NCBI GenBank assembly: GCA_964648465.1
Contig: CAZYMU010000002.1
Location: 62,001 to 126,000, forward strand
DNA: 64,000 nt
DNA from: Aminicenans sp964648465
Lineage (GTDB): Bacteria; Acidobacteriota; Aminicenantia; Aminicenantales; Aminicenantaceae
Reading direction: 5' to 3'
Below the pieces are notes generated by a model. It ran no database searches and was not told the DNA's origin. It saw nothing but the letters and a program-made list of their open reading frames with translations. Position 1 is the first letter of the stretch. The number at the start of each line of letters is the position of its first letter. Position numbers and translations under genes: made by a program. Below are positions 51,867 through 60,690 of this stretch, piece by piece.

Positions 51867-52439
51867 ATGTCCTCCGTGAATGAAGATAAGGAATTAATAA
51901 GTAAAACCCTTAAAGGCGAAAAAAAGGCTTTTGAGATGATAATTCAGAAATATCAGCAACCCCTCTTGAACTATGTTTGGCGGACAATGGGAGAACGCGA
52001 AATCGCACTTGAATTTACCCAGGAAGTCTTTATAAAAGCGTATTATTCTCTTGACTCTTATAGTCCTCAATATAAATTCAGCACATGGCTTTTTAAAATA
52101 GCATCTAACACCATCATAGATTACTGGAGAAAGAAAAAAATCGATACTTTTTCTATTGACCCTGATAAGAGTAAAGAAAACTATAATATGTCCTTTCAAA
52201 TCCCCGATGATGAATTTTCTGTTGCCGAAAAGTTTGAATTATCAGAATTAAGAAAAAGTATAGAAACAGCTTTGGGGAAAATCCCGGCTGCTTTGAGAGA
52301 GTTATTTGTATACAGGCATATCAATGGCTTCAGTTATGATGAAATAGCAGAGATAAAAAACTTGCCTGTTGGTACAGTAAAAAACAGAATTTTTCAAGCA
52401 AAAGAGTTGATACGACGGCATTTAGAGGGAAAAACATGA
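51867..52439 (+). CDS. ECF-type RNA polymerase sigma factor
   Basis: 190 residues. Sigma region 2: FEMIIQKYQQPLLNYVWRTM, EREIALEFTQEVFIKAY, FSTWLFKIASNTIIDYWRKKK. Region 4 with helix-turn-helix: HINGFSYDEIAEIKNLPVGTVKNRIFQAKELI. Directs polymerase to envelope-stress or surface-related promoters. Stop overlaps the anti-sigma start (ATGA) and a bactofilin-like membrane gene follows, so the three form a regulatory cassette. Confidence 0.92.
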   Translation: MSSVNEDKELISKTLKGEKKAFEMIIQKYQQPLLNYVWRTMGEREIALEFTQEVFIKAYYSLDSYSPQYKFSTWLFKIASNTIIDYWRKKKIDTFSIDPDKSKENYNMSFQIPDDEFSVAEKFELSELRKSIETALGKIPAALRELFVYRHINGFSYDEIAEIKNLPVGTVKNRIFQAKELIRRHLEGKT

Positions 52440-53014
52440 GCTGTCTTCGTATCGATCAGATTTATCTTTTCCTCGAGGGAGAATTGTCCTCTGCTGAAGT
52501 CAGCACTATTAAGGAGCACCTTTCCTTGTGTCCGAAATGTAAAAAAGCCGTCGAGGAAAGAAGAATGTTGCTTAGGGCATCAGAGAGCCTCCCCGCGTTG
52601 GAAACTCCGCCTGATTTTACCCGTCAGGTCATGAGAAAAATTTTCCCTAAAAAGATTTCATTACACAGTTTGCTTATTGCAGAGGCTGCTGGATTTTCTG
52701 CTGAAGCTCTTATGATTTTCGCTTTCTTTTTGCTAACAAGAGAGAGTTTATTAAGCATCGTTGTTGGCGTTAATCATGTAGTGCGGAGTTTTATGCTGAA
52801 TTTTTCTGTCGTCTCTGCTAAATTAGTTAAGCTAGTTTATATTTTTGCAGAAATCATTCTTCTTTTGTTTAAGTATATATCTAAAGGATTCTTTTTTCTT
52901 ACAACAGTTCTCAGCGCTGACGTTCAGATAGTTCTTATTTTCATTACTCTAATTTTATCTTTTTTATTGCTTTACGGGGTAAGAAAAATAATCTTGACAG
53001 GAGAAAAAGCGTGA
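52436..53014 (+). CDS. Zinc-finger (ZAS) anti-sigma factor
   Basis: 192 residues. The N-terminal zf-HC2 domain has C3, H28-x3-C32-x2-C35 (KEHLSLCPKCKKAV), the zinc set of ZAS anti-sigma factors. Two hydrophobic segments (about residues 88-105 and 165-185) anchor it in the inner membrane. GAGGGAAAAAC precedes the ATG. Role: to hold the ECF sigma factor at the membrane until released by a signal. GTGA overlap with the next gene. Confidence 0.85.
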   Translation: MSCLRIDQIYLFLEGELSSAEVSTIKEHLSLCPKCKKAVEERRMLLRASESLPALETPPDFTRQVMRKIFPKKISLHSLLIAEAAGFSAEALMIFAFFLLTRESLLSIVVGVNHVVRSFMLNFSVVSAKLVKLVYIFAEIILLLFKYISKGFFFLTTVLSADVQIVLIFITLILSFLLLYGVRKIILTGEKA

Positions 53015-53943
53015 AAAATATAAGAAATAAAGCATGTCTATCTCTTATTCTCATTTTTCTTTTTTTAGGATTTGTTCCTCTGAAAGGCCAAGGGTTTGTT
53101 TTAAAAAAAGATATCTATGTGGCGGAAGATGAAGTCTTGGATAATGCCATGACTTTTGGGGGAGATATCCTGGTTAAAGGCAAAATTAATGAGAGTGTCA
53201 TTGCCTTTGGAGGTACTATTACTATTGAAGGTGAGGTAGGCGAAGTAGTTTTAGGCGTCGGCTCAGAGATCACTCTGAAATCATCTGCAATAATAAATGG
53301 GGATGTTGTTGTTCTAGGCGGAGAACTCGACAGGGAATATGGAGTTGTCATAAAAGGGGATACTGTCTACTTCAATACTTCTGAAGATGTTTCAAAGTTT
53401 CTGAAAGAAGGCCTGGGTGGCGTTATTGGGATCTCCTTGATCCCGTTTTTGCTAATTATAAAATTAATTACACTGTTCATATGGTTTATCCTAGCTGTCA
53501 TTTTTGCAGCAGTCTTTCCAAGACAGATTTGTTTAGCCTCGGCACAGATAAGAAAGTCTTTCTGGCCAATCTTTGGTACAGGCTTATTGGGTCTCATTAT
53601 TTTTTTTGGGTTGGTTATTTTATCTGTCTTTCTATGTTTTGTTATCATAGGAATTCCAATCTTGATCTCTCTTATTACTATCGGCATAATCATCAAAATA
53701 TTCGGACGCGTCATATTATTCCATTTCTTTGGAGAAAGTCTTGCAAGAGCTTTTGGTTCAAAACAGCCCTCCCTACTTCTCTCTGTGAGTCTTGGCTTTT
53801 TGCTGGTAGGGATGATAACTATTATCCCGATTCTTGGTGCTCTGTTTTCCTTTGTGCTTAGTATAATTGGATGGGGTGTTGTTATTCGGACGAGATTCGG
53901 AACAGTGGAAAACTGGTTTAGGAGAAATTCATTAACTGAGTAA
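53011..53943 (+). CDS. Bactofilin-like repeat domain fused to a four-helix membrane domain
   Basis: 310 residues, GTG start with AGGAG. Signal-like helix, then a short right-handed-helix-type repeat region (DNAMTFGGDILVKGKINES, VIAFGGTITIEGEVGEVVLGVG, AIINGDVVVLGGEL), and a C-terminal block of about four to five membrane segments (IGISLIPFLLIIKLITLFIW, FGTGLLGLIIFFGLVIL, IGIPILISLITIGIIIKIF). Third gene of the sigma/anti-sigma cassette, probably its target or co-sensor in the envelope. Bactofilin resemblance is by motif; no direct function known. Confidence 0.7.
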   Translation: MKNIRNKACLSLILIFLFLGFVPLKGQGFVLKKDIYVAEDEVLDNAMTFGGDILVKGKINESVIAFGGTITIEGEVGEVVLGVGSEITLKSSAIINGDVVVLGGELDREYGVVIKGDTVYFNTSEDVSKFLKEGLGGVIGISLIPFLLIIKLITLFIWFILAVIFAAVFPRQICLASAQIRKSFWPIFGTGLLGLIIFFGLVILSVFLCFVIIGIPILISLITIGIIIKIFGRVILFHFFGESLARAFGSKQPSLLLSVSLGFLLVGMITIIPILGALFSFVLSIIGWGVVIRTRFGTVENWFRRNSLTE

Positions 53944-53963
53944 TCTTAAAATTTGAAGAGCTT

Positions 53964-54521
53964 TTACAGTTCAAGAATTTCTTTCTCTTTGGCCTTGGCA
54001 AGTTCTTCTATCTTTGTTATATGATCGTCAATAATTTCCTGCACTTTCTCATAACCCCAGAATTTATCGTCTTCTGTGATTTCTTTGTTTTTTTCTAATT
54101 CTTCAATATCTTCTTTTGCCTCTCTTCTCATAATGCGGAGGGCTGTCTTTTCTTCCTCCATAATACCTTTAATATATTTTACTATTTCCTTTCTTCTGTC
54201 TTCATCTAAAGGCGGAATGGGGACTTTGAGTGTTTTGCCATCGTTTATGGGATTAAGACCCAGATCAGCAGTTCTTATCGCTTTGTCAATTGGCCCTAAA
54301 TAAGATGGATCCCAGGGATGAATAGAAATTAAAGTGGGGTCAGGGACGCCTAGTGTTGCTACCTGGTTAATAGGTGTTAGGGTGCCATAATAGTCAACTT
54401 TTATATCTTCGAAAAGAGTGATATTTGCCCGGCCGGTTCTCAGTTTGCTCATGTCCTTACGGAAATGTTCTACAGAAACATCCATCCTTTTTTTAAGCTC
54501 GTTTAAAACCTCTTTAACCAT
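53964..54521 (-). CDS. frr: Ribosome recycling factor
   Basis: 185 residues, complete. Long three-helix-bundle sequence with LRTGRANITLFEDIKVDYYG, ISIHPWDPSYLGPIDKAI, GLNPINDGKTLKVPIPPLDEDRRKEI and MRREAKEDIEELEKN. Splits post-termination ribosomes with EF-G. Last gene of rplM-rpsI-rpsB-tsf-pyrH-frr; 58 bp after pyrH. Confidence 0.96.
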   Translation of the reverse strand: MVKEVLNELKKRMDVSVEHFRKDMSKLRTGRANITLFEDIKVDYYGTLTPINQVATLGVPDPTLISIHPWDPSYLGPIDKAIRTADLGLNPINDGKTLKVPIPPLDEDRRKEIVKYIKGIMEEEKTALRIMRREAKEDIEELEKNKEITEDDKFWGYEKVQEIIDDHITKIEELAKAKEKEILEL

Positions 54522-54579
54522 GTTTATCCGTTTCCAAAATATATATTCAGGAAAACATCATTTTTATGAAAATTAGGAT

Positions 54580-55305
54580 TTATTTCCCGGAAATCAGGGT
54601 TCCGATTTCATGCCCTAATACAGCTTTTTTTATGTTTCCTTTTTCTAAAAGGCTGAAGACAATAATAGGAAGGTTGTTTTCCTTGCACAAGGAGATTGCT
54701 GTTGCATCCATGACTTCTAAATTTTCTTTTATCACATCTATATACTTGATTGAAATGAACTTTTTAGCTTCGGGATGTTTTAAAGGATCTGCCGAGTAAA
54801 CGCCGTCGACTTTTGTTGCTTTTAATATTACCTGAGCCTTTATCTCCAGAGCTCTCAATGCGGCCGCTGTATCTGTTGTAAAATATGGGCTCCCGATGCC
54901 GGCGCTAAATATAACAATCCTTCCTTTTTCAAGATGCCTATTGACTTTTCTTCTAACAAAAGGCTCTGCAACTGCTTTGATCTCAATGGCAGAGACATGG
55001 CGCGTAGCGACACCTTCCTTTTCGATGGCATCCTGAAGGGCAATTCCGTTAATTATTGTAGCCAGCAGACCCATGTAATCTGCCGAAGCACGATCCATTC
55101 CGGCTTCGGTTCCGCGAATTCCGCGGAAGATATTTCCGCCCCCTATCATTATGGCGATTTGGATGTCTAAATCGTGGATTTCTTTTATCTCTTTAGCAAT
55201 GGCCCTGGTTGTTTCTAGGCCGATTCCGAAGCGGAGTTTTCCTAAAAGAGATTCACCGCTTAATTTTAGTAAAATCCTCTTGTATGCTGGCTTTAGTTGA
55301 GACAT
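54580..55305 (-). CDS. pyrH: UMP kinase
   Basis: 241 residues, hexameric cytosolic kinase making UDP from UMP. Shows YKRILLKLSGESLLG at the N-terminus, IMIGGGNIFRGI, DRASADYMGLLATIING, and KATKVDGVYSADPLKHPEA near the ATP site. Placed between tsf (8 bp) and frr, as in many bacteria. Confidence 0.96.
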   Translation of the reverse strand: MSQLKPAYKRILLKLSGESLLGKLRFGIGLETTRAIAKEIKEIHDLDIQIAIMIGGGNIFRGIRGTEAGMDRASADYMGLLATIINGIALQDAIEKEGVATRHVSAIEIKAVAEPFVRRKVNRHLEKGRIVIFSAGIGSPYFTTDTAAALRALEIKAQVILKATKVDGVYSADPLKHPEAKKFISIKYIDVIKENLEVMDATAISLCKENNLPIIVFSLLEKGNIKKAVLGHEIGTLISGK

Positions 55306-55313
55306 GCTAAATC

Positions 55314-55910
55314 TTAGGGTTGGCCGATTTCAAAACGGGCAAACCTTTTAATTCTTATGTTCTCCCCAAATTTTGCAATATATGAAGCAATAAGTTTTTT
55401 AATCGAAATTTTATCGTCCTTAATAAAAAGTTGGTCCAGTAGACAGACCTCTTGGAAAAATTTGTTCAGCTTTCCCTGTACAATCTTTTCAATTATTTCA
55501 GGAGGTTTGTTTGAGTCTTTAAACTGCTCAAGGATAATCTCTTTTTCCTGGTCTATAACTTCCTGAGGTATTTCATCTGAAGAGATATATTTTGGATTGG
55601 CTGCTGCGATGTGCAGAGTGATATTCTTTACTAGCTCCTGGAATTCATTGTTACGGGCTACAAAATCCGACTCACAATTTGCTTCTATAAGAACTCCTAT
55701 TTTGCCGTTAAGATGAATGTATGATCCTATTATTCCATCTGCAGTTTCCCGGCTCATTTTGTCTTTGGCTCTTGCATAGCCTTTTTTCCTCAAAATGACG
55801 ATTGCTTTTTCGATATCTCCACTGCTTTCCTGGAGTGCCTTTTTGCATTCCATCATACCAATTCCCGTACGTTGGCGAAGTTCTTTGACTAATCCAGCTA
55901 TAATTTCCAT
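55314..55910 (-). CDS. tsf: Elongation factor Ts (short form)
   Basis: Guanine nucleotide exchange factor for EF-Tu. 198 residues, clearly shorter than the ~280 of E. coli but like the single-core-domain EF-Ts of Thermus. LRQRTGIGMMECKKALQES, KGYARAKDKMSRETADG and the TDFVARNNEF-equivalent ESDFVARNNEFQEL are all present. Four bp from rpsB. Confidence 0.96.
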   Translation of the reverse strand: MEIIAGLVKELRQRTGIGMMECKKALQESSGDIEKAIVILRKKGYARAKDKMSRETADGIIGSYIHLNGKIGVLIEANCESDFVARNNEFQELVKNITLHIAAANPKYISSDEIPQEVIDQEKEIILEQFKDSNKPPEIIEKIVQGKLNKFFQEVCLLDQLFIKDDKISIKKLIASYIAKFGENIRIKRFARFEIGQP

Positions 55911-55913
55911 CTC

Positions 55914-56741
55914 TTAGTTCTCCTCTATCTTTTTTTCCTTTTCAGCAGAAGTGCTTTCGTTTGCTTCTGCAGGAGTCTTTTCTTCAGAGGGAGGAATCTG
56001 GTTTTCATCTGGATTTACCTCGCTTTCTCTTTCCATTTCCTGAAGCTCGTTTTCTATCTTGTTTTTTTTGCCCTCTATTATGGCTTCTGTTATTTTTGAC
56101 GTGAATAATTCAATGGCTCTTACCGCATCATCATTGCCTGGAATTGGATAATCTATATTTTCAGGGTCTCCGTTTGTATCAACTATTGCTACAATGGGAA
56201 TGTTGAGTTTCTGGGCTTCCAGAATGGCGATCTGTTCCTTACACGAATCAATTACAAACATTGCACCTGGCATTTCCAGCATGTTTTTTATTCCGCCCAA
56301 ATTTTTAGAGAGCTTCCTGAAAACTTTTTCCTGCCGGGACTGTTCTTTCTTTGACAGGAGTTCCCACCGGCCGTCCGATTTCATCTCTTCCAATTCCAGT
56401 AGTTTCTCTACACTTCCCCTAATGACGTTAAAGTTAGTCAGCAATCCTCCCAACCAGCGCTGGTTGACATAGCAGGATTCACATTTTTGAGCATAATCTT
56501 TAATGATATCTTGTGCCTGCTTTTTTGTCCCTACCATCAGGACATCTTTTCCGTTTTCTGCGACACTCTTTATAAATTCAAGAGCTTCTTTAAAGGATTT
56601 TATTGTTTTTTGAAGGTCGATAATATAGATTTTGTTCCTCTGGCCAAAGATATAATCCTTCATCTTGGGATTCCATCTTTTTGTCTGGTGACCAAAATGA
56701 ACTCCCGCTTCCAAAAGTTCTTTCATGCTTACTGATATCAA
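55914..56741 (-). CDS. rpsB: 30S ribosomal protein S2 with acidic C-terminal tail
   Basis: 275 residues. Core from MKELLEAGVHFGHQTKRWNPKM to VRAIELFTSKITEAI with WLGGLLTNFNVIRGSV and the C-terminal PIVAIVDTNGDP is standard S2. After about residue 225 there is a Glu/Asn/Ser-rich extension (roughly 50 residues, ending KEKKIEEN) not found in E. coli S2. Acidic S2 tails occur in some phyla. In operon with rpsI upstream (14 bp). Confidence 0.96.
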   Translation of the reverse strand: MISVSMKELLEAGVHFGHQTKRWNPKMKDYIFGQRNKIYIIDLQKTIKSFKEALEFIKSVAENGKDVLMVGTKKQAQDIIKDYAQKCESCYVNQRWLGGLLTNFNVIRGSVEKLLELEEMKSDGRWELLSKKEQSRQEKVFRKLSKNLGGIKNMLEMPGAMFVIDSCKEQIAILEAQKLNIPIVAIVDTNGDPENIDYPIPGNDDAVRAIELFTSKITEAIIEGKKNKIENELQEMERESEVNPDENQIPPSEEKTPAEANESTSAEKEKKIEEN

Positions 56742-56755
56742 CTTTAATCCTCCGC

Positions 56756-57160
56756 TTATCTCTTGTGATATTGAGGGGCCTTGCGTGCGCCGAGAAGTCC
56801 ATATTTTTTTCTTTCTTTAATTCTGGAATCTCTCGTTAGAAATCCCGCCTTTTTAAGAGACGGTTTTAATTCCATGTTGAATTCGATTAATGCTCTTGCA
56901 ATTCCCAGGCGAACTGCTTCTGCCTGTCCGGATATTCCGCCCCCGTTTATACGGATAAACAGATCGAATTTATTCTCTGTTCCTGTTAAAAAAAGTGGCT
57001 CCTTGATGATATGCTTCTGTGAGTTTGAATTAAAGAACTCATCAAATGGATGAGGCCTTTTGTTTACATATAAAGTGATGTCTCCTTTTCCTGGCCTTAA
57101 AAAGACCCTGGCAACAGCAGTTTTTCTCTTTCCCGTTCCATAATACTGAATTAAGCTCAA
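56756..57160 (-). CDS. rpsI: 30S ribosomal protein S9
   Basis: 134 residues. YGTGKRKTAVARVFLRPGKG at the N-terminus, GGGISGQAEAVRLGIARAL in the middle and the basic tail KERKKYGLLGARKAPQYHKR. Complete. rplM lies 8 bp upstream. Confidence 0.97.
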   Translation of the reverse strand: MSLIQYYGTGKRKTAVARVFLRPGKGDITLYVNKRPHPFDEFFNSNSQKHIIKEPLFLTGTENKFDLFIRINGGGISGQAEAVRLGIARALIEFNMELKPSLKKAGFLTRDSRIKERKKYGLLGARKAPQYHKR

Positions 57161-57168
57161 GATTCCTC

Positions 57169-57597
57169 CTAAATCTGGTGTTCCTCTGGTTTTTGTGCTT
57201 CGTGTGGATGATTTGGACCACTGTAAACTTTAAGCTTTTGATAAACAGAACGTCCAAGCTTGTTTTTTGGAATCATCCCCCAGACTGCTTTTCTAATGAC
57301 TTCCTCAGGTTTTTTTTCTAAAAGTTCTTTGAGACTCTTTTCTTTTATCCCGCCTGGGTAGCCGGTATGAGAGTAATACTTTTTCTGTTCCATCTTATTT
57401 CCTGTTACCTTAACCTTATCAGCATTGATAACAACAACAAAATCTCCGCAGTCTAGAAAATCAACAAATTCCGGTTTTCTCTTCCCGCGCAGCAAGACTG
57501 CAATTTCAGTAGCAAGACGGCCGAGAATTTTTCCTTCTGCATCGATCAACCACCACTTTTTTTCGATATCCTTTTTTTTAGGAATAAACGTCTTCAT
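57169..57597 (-). CDS. rplM: 50S ribosomal protein L13
   Basis: 142 residues. KKKDIEKKWWLIDAEGKILGRLA, VVINADKVKVTGNKMEQKKYYSHTGYPGG and MIPKNKLGRSVYQKLKVYSG are diagnostic. First gene of the ribosomal operon; an AAGGT motif lies upstream. Preceded by a TPR-lipoprotein gene on the same strand. Confidence 0.97.
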   Translation of the reverse strand: MKTFIPKKKDIEKKWWLIDAEGKILGRLATEIAVLLRGKRKPEFVDFLDCGDFVVVINADKVKVTGNKMEQKKYYSHTGYPGGIKEKSLKELLEKKPEEVIRKAVWGMIPKNKLGRSVYQKLKVYSGPNHPHEAQKPEEHQI

Positions 57598-57642
57598 TAT
57601 TATTAACCTTTAACCTTAGAAACAGAAAATGTTGACTATCTT

Positions 57643-58632
57643 CTAGTGTGCATCTCTTAATTCACGCTCTAGTCTCTTTCTTTCTTGTTCCTTTTTTCTT
57701 AGTTCCAGGAATTTCTCATTCCACCTGTCAGCCTCAGCAATATATCTTTTTTCTCTATTTGGATAAATTTTTGAGTGAATATTTCTATAAAGCATGTTGA
57801 TATATGAATATGTGAATGAATAGTCTTTGTCTAATTCGTATGATTTCATCAAGGCCTTTTCACTTTCATCCGCCAACTTCTTTCTTTCTTCTAATGACAG
57901 GATATTCTGAAGTCGGTAAACCTTGGAAAAACGGTTTACTCCTATCGTATAGTAGGTTAAGGCATCGTCTGGTTTTAATTCTAAAATTTTTCTGTGCAAA
58001 TCGCAGGACTTATCGAATAGAGGCATTGGTCGTTTTTCACCATAGTATTGAGCCAAATAAGCGTATCCCTCGGGATTTTCAGAATCGGTTTCAATTCTTC
58101 GCAGGTACATGTCTTCGGCTTTTTTCCCAAGTTCTTCCTTTTCGCCTGCATACCTTTTATAAAATCCGGCAACAACGTAGTAGTTATCCATATGTGTTGG
58201 CTCCATTTTGATTATACTTAGATATAGAGCCTCAGCATTGTCAAAATCGCCCAAATTATCGTACATGTCCCCTAAAGAGAAAATAATATCTTTATTAGTG
58301 GGATCGATTTCGAGTGCCTTTTTCAAAGCATCAAGGGCCTTTGTTTTTCTCTCTTCATTTGCCTCGCTTTCGTCTCCTGGTTTATAGAGGTTCTTATAGC
58401 TTTCTCCTAAAAAACGGTAAGCTTCAATTAGATCAGGATTATAGCTTAGAGCCAGCTCATACTCTTCTATAGCCTTTCGGTAATAGTTATCACTGAAATT
58501 GTTATTGGCCTCAGTAAAATGATAGTTTGCCTTCAGCTTGTTAATACTGAGTTTCTGGCAGCTTGTAGAAATGAAAATAACGGCCAGTGCAAGAAGAATT
58601 AATAGAGCAACATTTATAGCCTTTCGAAACAT
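57643..58632 (-). CDS. TPR repeat lipoprotein
   Basis: 329 residues. Leader ends in IFISTSC, a lipobox. At least five tetratricopeptide repeats follow: NFSDNYYRKAIEEYELALSYNPDLIEAY, KALDALKKALEIDPTNKDI, FDNAEALYLSIIKMEPTHMDNYY, LRRIETDSENPEGYAYLAQYYG. C-terminus is charged. The ATG at 58632 has GGAGGT 6 nt upstream; the frame extends 12 residues without a site. Promoter TTGACT-N17-TATAAA lies upstream. Located 45 bp from rplM. Likely outer-membrane scaffold; exact role unknown. Confidence 0.8.
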   Translation of the reverse strand: MFRKAINVALLILLALAVIFISTSCQKLSINKLKANYHFTEANNNFSDNYYRKAIEEYELALSYNPDLIEAYRFLGESYKNLYKPGDESEANEERKTKALDALKKALEIDPTNKDIIFSLGDMYDNLGDFDNAEALYLSIIKMEPTHMDNYYVVAGFYKRYAGEKEELGKKAEDMYLRRIETDSENPEGYAYLAQYYGEKRPMPLFDKSCDLHRKILELKPDDALTYYTIGVNRFSKVYRLQNILSLEERKKLADESEKALMKSYELDKDYSFTYSYINMLYRNIHSKIYPNREKRYIAEADRWNEKFLELRKKEQERKRLERELRDAH

Positions 58633-58691
58633 CGTGACCTCCTTAATCATCGAGTCATATATTGTCAAGAAATATTCCTCTTAAAACTAAA

Positions 58692-58720
58692 TTTATAAAG
58701 GAATATAGCATTAAAGTCAA
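58692..58720 (-). promoter_or_regulatory. Promoter of the TPR lipoprotein gene
   Basis: Minus-strand TTGACT (58720-58715), 17 bp, TATAAA (58697-58692), with the start codon at 58632, leaving a normal leader and a GGAGGT site. Confidence 0.6.
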
Positions 58721-58758
58721 GGATAAAAAAGGCAGTGTTGTGGTTAAGAACAAGGATC

Positions 58759-60063
58759 TTAGTTCTGTTTCAAGAGCAGACGGATTGGTGTTCCAATGTA
58801 ATCAAATTTTTCATGTATGAGGCGAATAAAAAACTTCTTGTAGGAAGGAGCAAGAGAACATTTTGAATGGGTAAAAAGAATAAAAGTAGGTGGAAGAATT
58901 TTCTTTTGTGTCATATATTTTATCTTAATTCTCCTTTTTTCCCTTGAGACCGGTGGGTGATTCGAATTTATCCAGGATAAGAAATTATTTAGCTTAGATG
59001 TTGAAACTTTCTTGCATGCATTTGAATATACCTGTTCAGCAATGTCAAGAATTTTTACTGCCCTCTGGCCGGATAAAGCGGAGATAAAAAGAAGTGGAGC
59101 ATAGGAGACAAAATCTAACTTTTCATAAATTCTCCTCTTAAATTTTTCAGACGATTTGGAATCTTTCGGGATTAAGTCCCACTTGTTCAAAGCTATTAGC
59201 ATGGGCTTTCCTGACTCCTGTGCTAGGTGAGCAATAGCTGTATCTTGGCGTGTGGGACATTCTTGTGCATCCACAATCAGGCTTATTACATCTGCTTGAA
59301 TAATATCTTTTTTTGCTTTGACAATACTGGCTTTTTCTCGCTTGTCGCGTGTGCGGCTTAGCTTGCGTATGCCTGCTGTGTCAACAAGACAAAATGTTTT
59401 TTTGTTCCTGCAAATCAGAGTGTCGGTGCTGTCTCTCGTTGTCCCCGGGATTTCGCTTACAATCAATTTTTCCTGCCCGCATAAACGGTTGACTATCGAG
59501 GATTTCCCCACATTAATACGGCCGACAACTGCAATTTTTAAAGGATCGGTGTCATTCTTTTCCAAAGAAGGTTCGGGAAGGACATCTATGATGTTTTCCT
59601 CCAAGTACTCAAGGTTTCTTTTATGTTCGGCTGAGATAGCAAAAATTTGTTCTTCTCCCAGCCGAAAAAAATCCCCGAGATTTTTCTCTTCGTAAGGGGA
59701 ATCTATCTTGTTGACAATCACAAATATGGGTTTATTCAATTTTTTTAATGAAAAAAAGAGATCCTCTTCTGCAGGCAGCAGTTCTCTCTTTCCATCGAGA
59801 ACAAAAAGCAGAATATCGGCCTCCTTTGATGCTTCCCAGGCTTTCTTTTTTACTTGAGAAGAAAGCAGGTCTCCCTTGGAGTCAAAGAACCCTCCTGTAT
59901 CGACAAGAACAAACTCTTTATTATCCAATTTGCATATTGAGGAAACTTGATCACGTGTCATGCCGGGTAGTGAGTGAACGAGCGATTTCTTTCTTTTTAG
60001 GAGTCTGTTAAATAGAGTGGATTTTCCCACATTAGGAAAACCGACAATAGCGACTTTTTTCAT
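58759..60063 (-). CDS. der: GTPase Der (EngA)
   Basis: Essential double GTPase for 50S assembly. 434 residues with two G domains: GFPNVGKSTLFNRL...NKID and GRINVGKSSIVNRL...NKWD, G3 DTGG and DTAGIRK, and the C-terminal KH-like domain with IKYMTQKKILPPTFILFTHSK. 36 bp after the GerMN gene, in the amidase-GerMN-der order. Start ATG has a GGAG about 14 nt upstream, so spacing is loose. Confidence 0.96.
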   Translation of the reverse strand: MKKVAIVGFPNVGKSTLFNRLLKRKKSLVHSLPGMTRDQVSSICKLDNKEFVLVDTGGFFDSKGDLLSSQVKKKAWEASKEADILLFVLDGKRELLPAEEDLFFSLKKLNKPIFVIVNKIDSPYEEKNLGDFFRLGEEQIFAISAEHKRNLEYLEENIIDVLPEPSLEKNDTDPLKIAVVGRINVGKSSIVNRLCGQEKLIVSEIPGTTRDSTDTLICRNKKTFCLVDTAGIRKLSRTRDKREKASIVKAKKDIIQADVISLIVDAQECPTRQDTAIAHLAQESGKPMLIALNKWDLIPKDSKSSEKFKRRIYEKLDFVSYAPLLFISALSGQRAVKILDIAEQVYSNACKKVSTSKLNNFLSWINSNHPPVSREKRRIKIKYMTQKKILPPTFILFTHSKCSLAPSYKKFFIRLIHEKFDYIGTPIRLLLKQN

Positions 60064-60099
60064 ATAAGGAAATACTCCATTTGCTATCTAGGAAATAAA

Positions 60100-60678
60100 T
60101 TAGTTGGCGATTAAATCGTATCTTGGCAGTAGAGGTCGGCTTAGGTCAACATGTCCTGCCAGGGTTTCTCTTTCGTTCCCTTCGATCAAAAGGAAGACTC
60201 TTTTTATAGATTTAAAATTATATGCAAGGGAATTAACTATTGAGAAAATTGTCAGTATTTCAGCAGAAGATCCAGAAAGGTGTTTTTCTTGAATCTCTCT
60301 TGAAAAATCGACATATACAATTCCCTCTTTAGTGATAAAAAGTTCTCTAAGTTTTGTTTCCGGGGGCAGAGGTAAGATAAAACTGTTTTGGGACCCTTTA
60401 ATGAGTTCTTTAATTATTTGTTTTGCCTGGGGGGCAATTGATGAGTCTGAGAGGATATCTCTTTCCTCTGGATGTAAAAACGTATCATCTTCTGAGGCGA
60501 AAAAAAGTATAATCTTTTTAGAGTCTTGAACTTCTCCTGGTAATTGATCCGATGCTGGAGAAGTTGTCGTATATGCTTCTTTTTTGTATTTTTCACCTCC
60601 GCTTCCAAAGAAAATTACAATCAAGATGATAAGCACTATAAGAAGCAGTCCGAGAAGAGCAATCCTTTTCATTTTCAT
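60100..60678 (-). CDS. GerMN-domain protein
   Basis: 192 residues. Basic N-terminus and one hydrophobic anchor (LLGLLLIVLIILIVIFF), then a single GerMN domain: LIKGSQNSFILPLPPETKLRELFI, EGIVYVDFSREIQEK, SAEILTIFSIVNSLAYNF and VFLLIEGNERETLAGH. GerMN occurs in spore germination proteins but also in non-sporulators as a periplasmic wall-associated domain. Between amidase and der, hence likely peptidoglycan-linked. Confidence 0.85.
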   Translation of the reverse strand: MKMKRIALLGLLLIVLIILIVIFFGSGGEKYKKEAYTTTSPASDQLPGEVQDSKKIILFFASEDDTFLHPEERDILSDSSIAPQAKQIIKELIKGSQNSFILPLPPETKLRELFITKEGIVYVDFSREIQEKHLSGSSAEILTIFSIVNSLAYNFKSIKRVFLLIEGNERETLAGHVDLSRPLLPRYDLIAN

Positions 60679-60690
60679 CTTTACGTGTCG

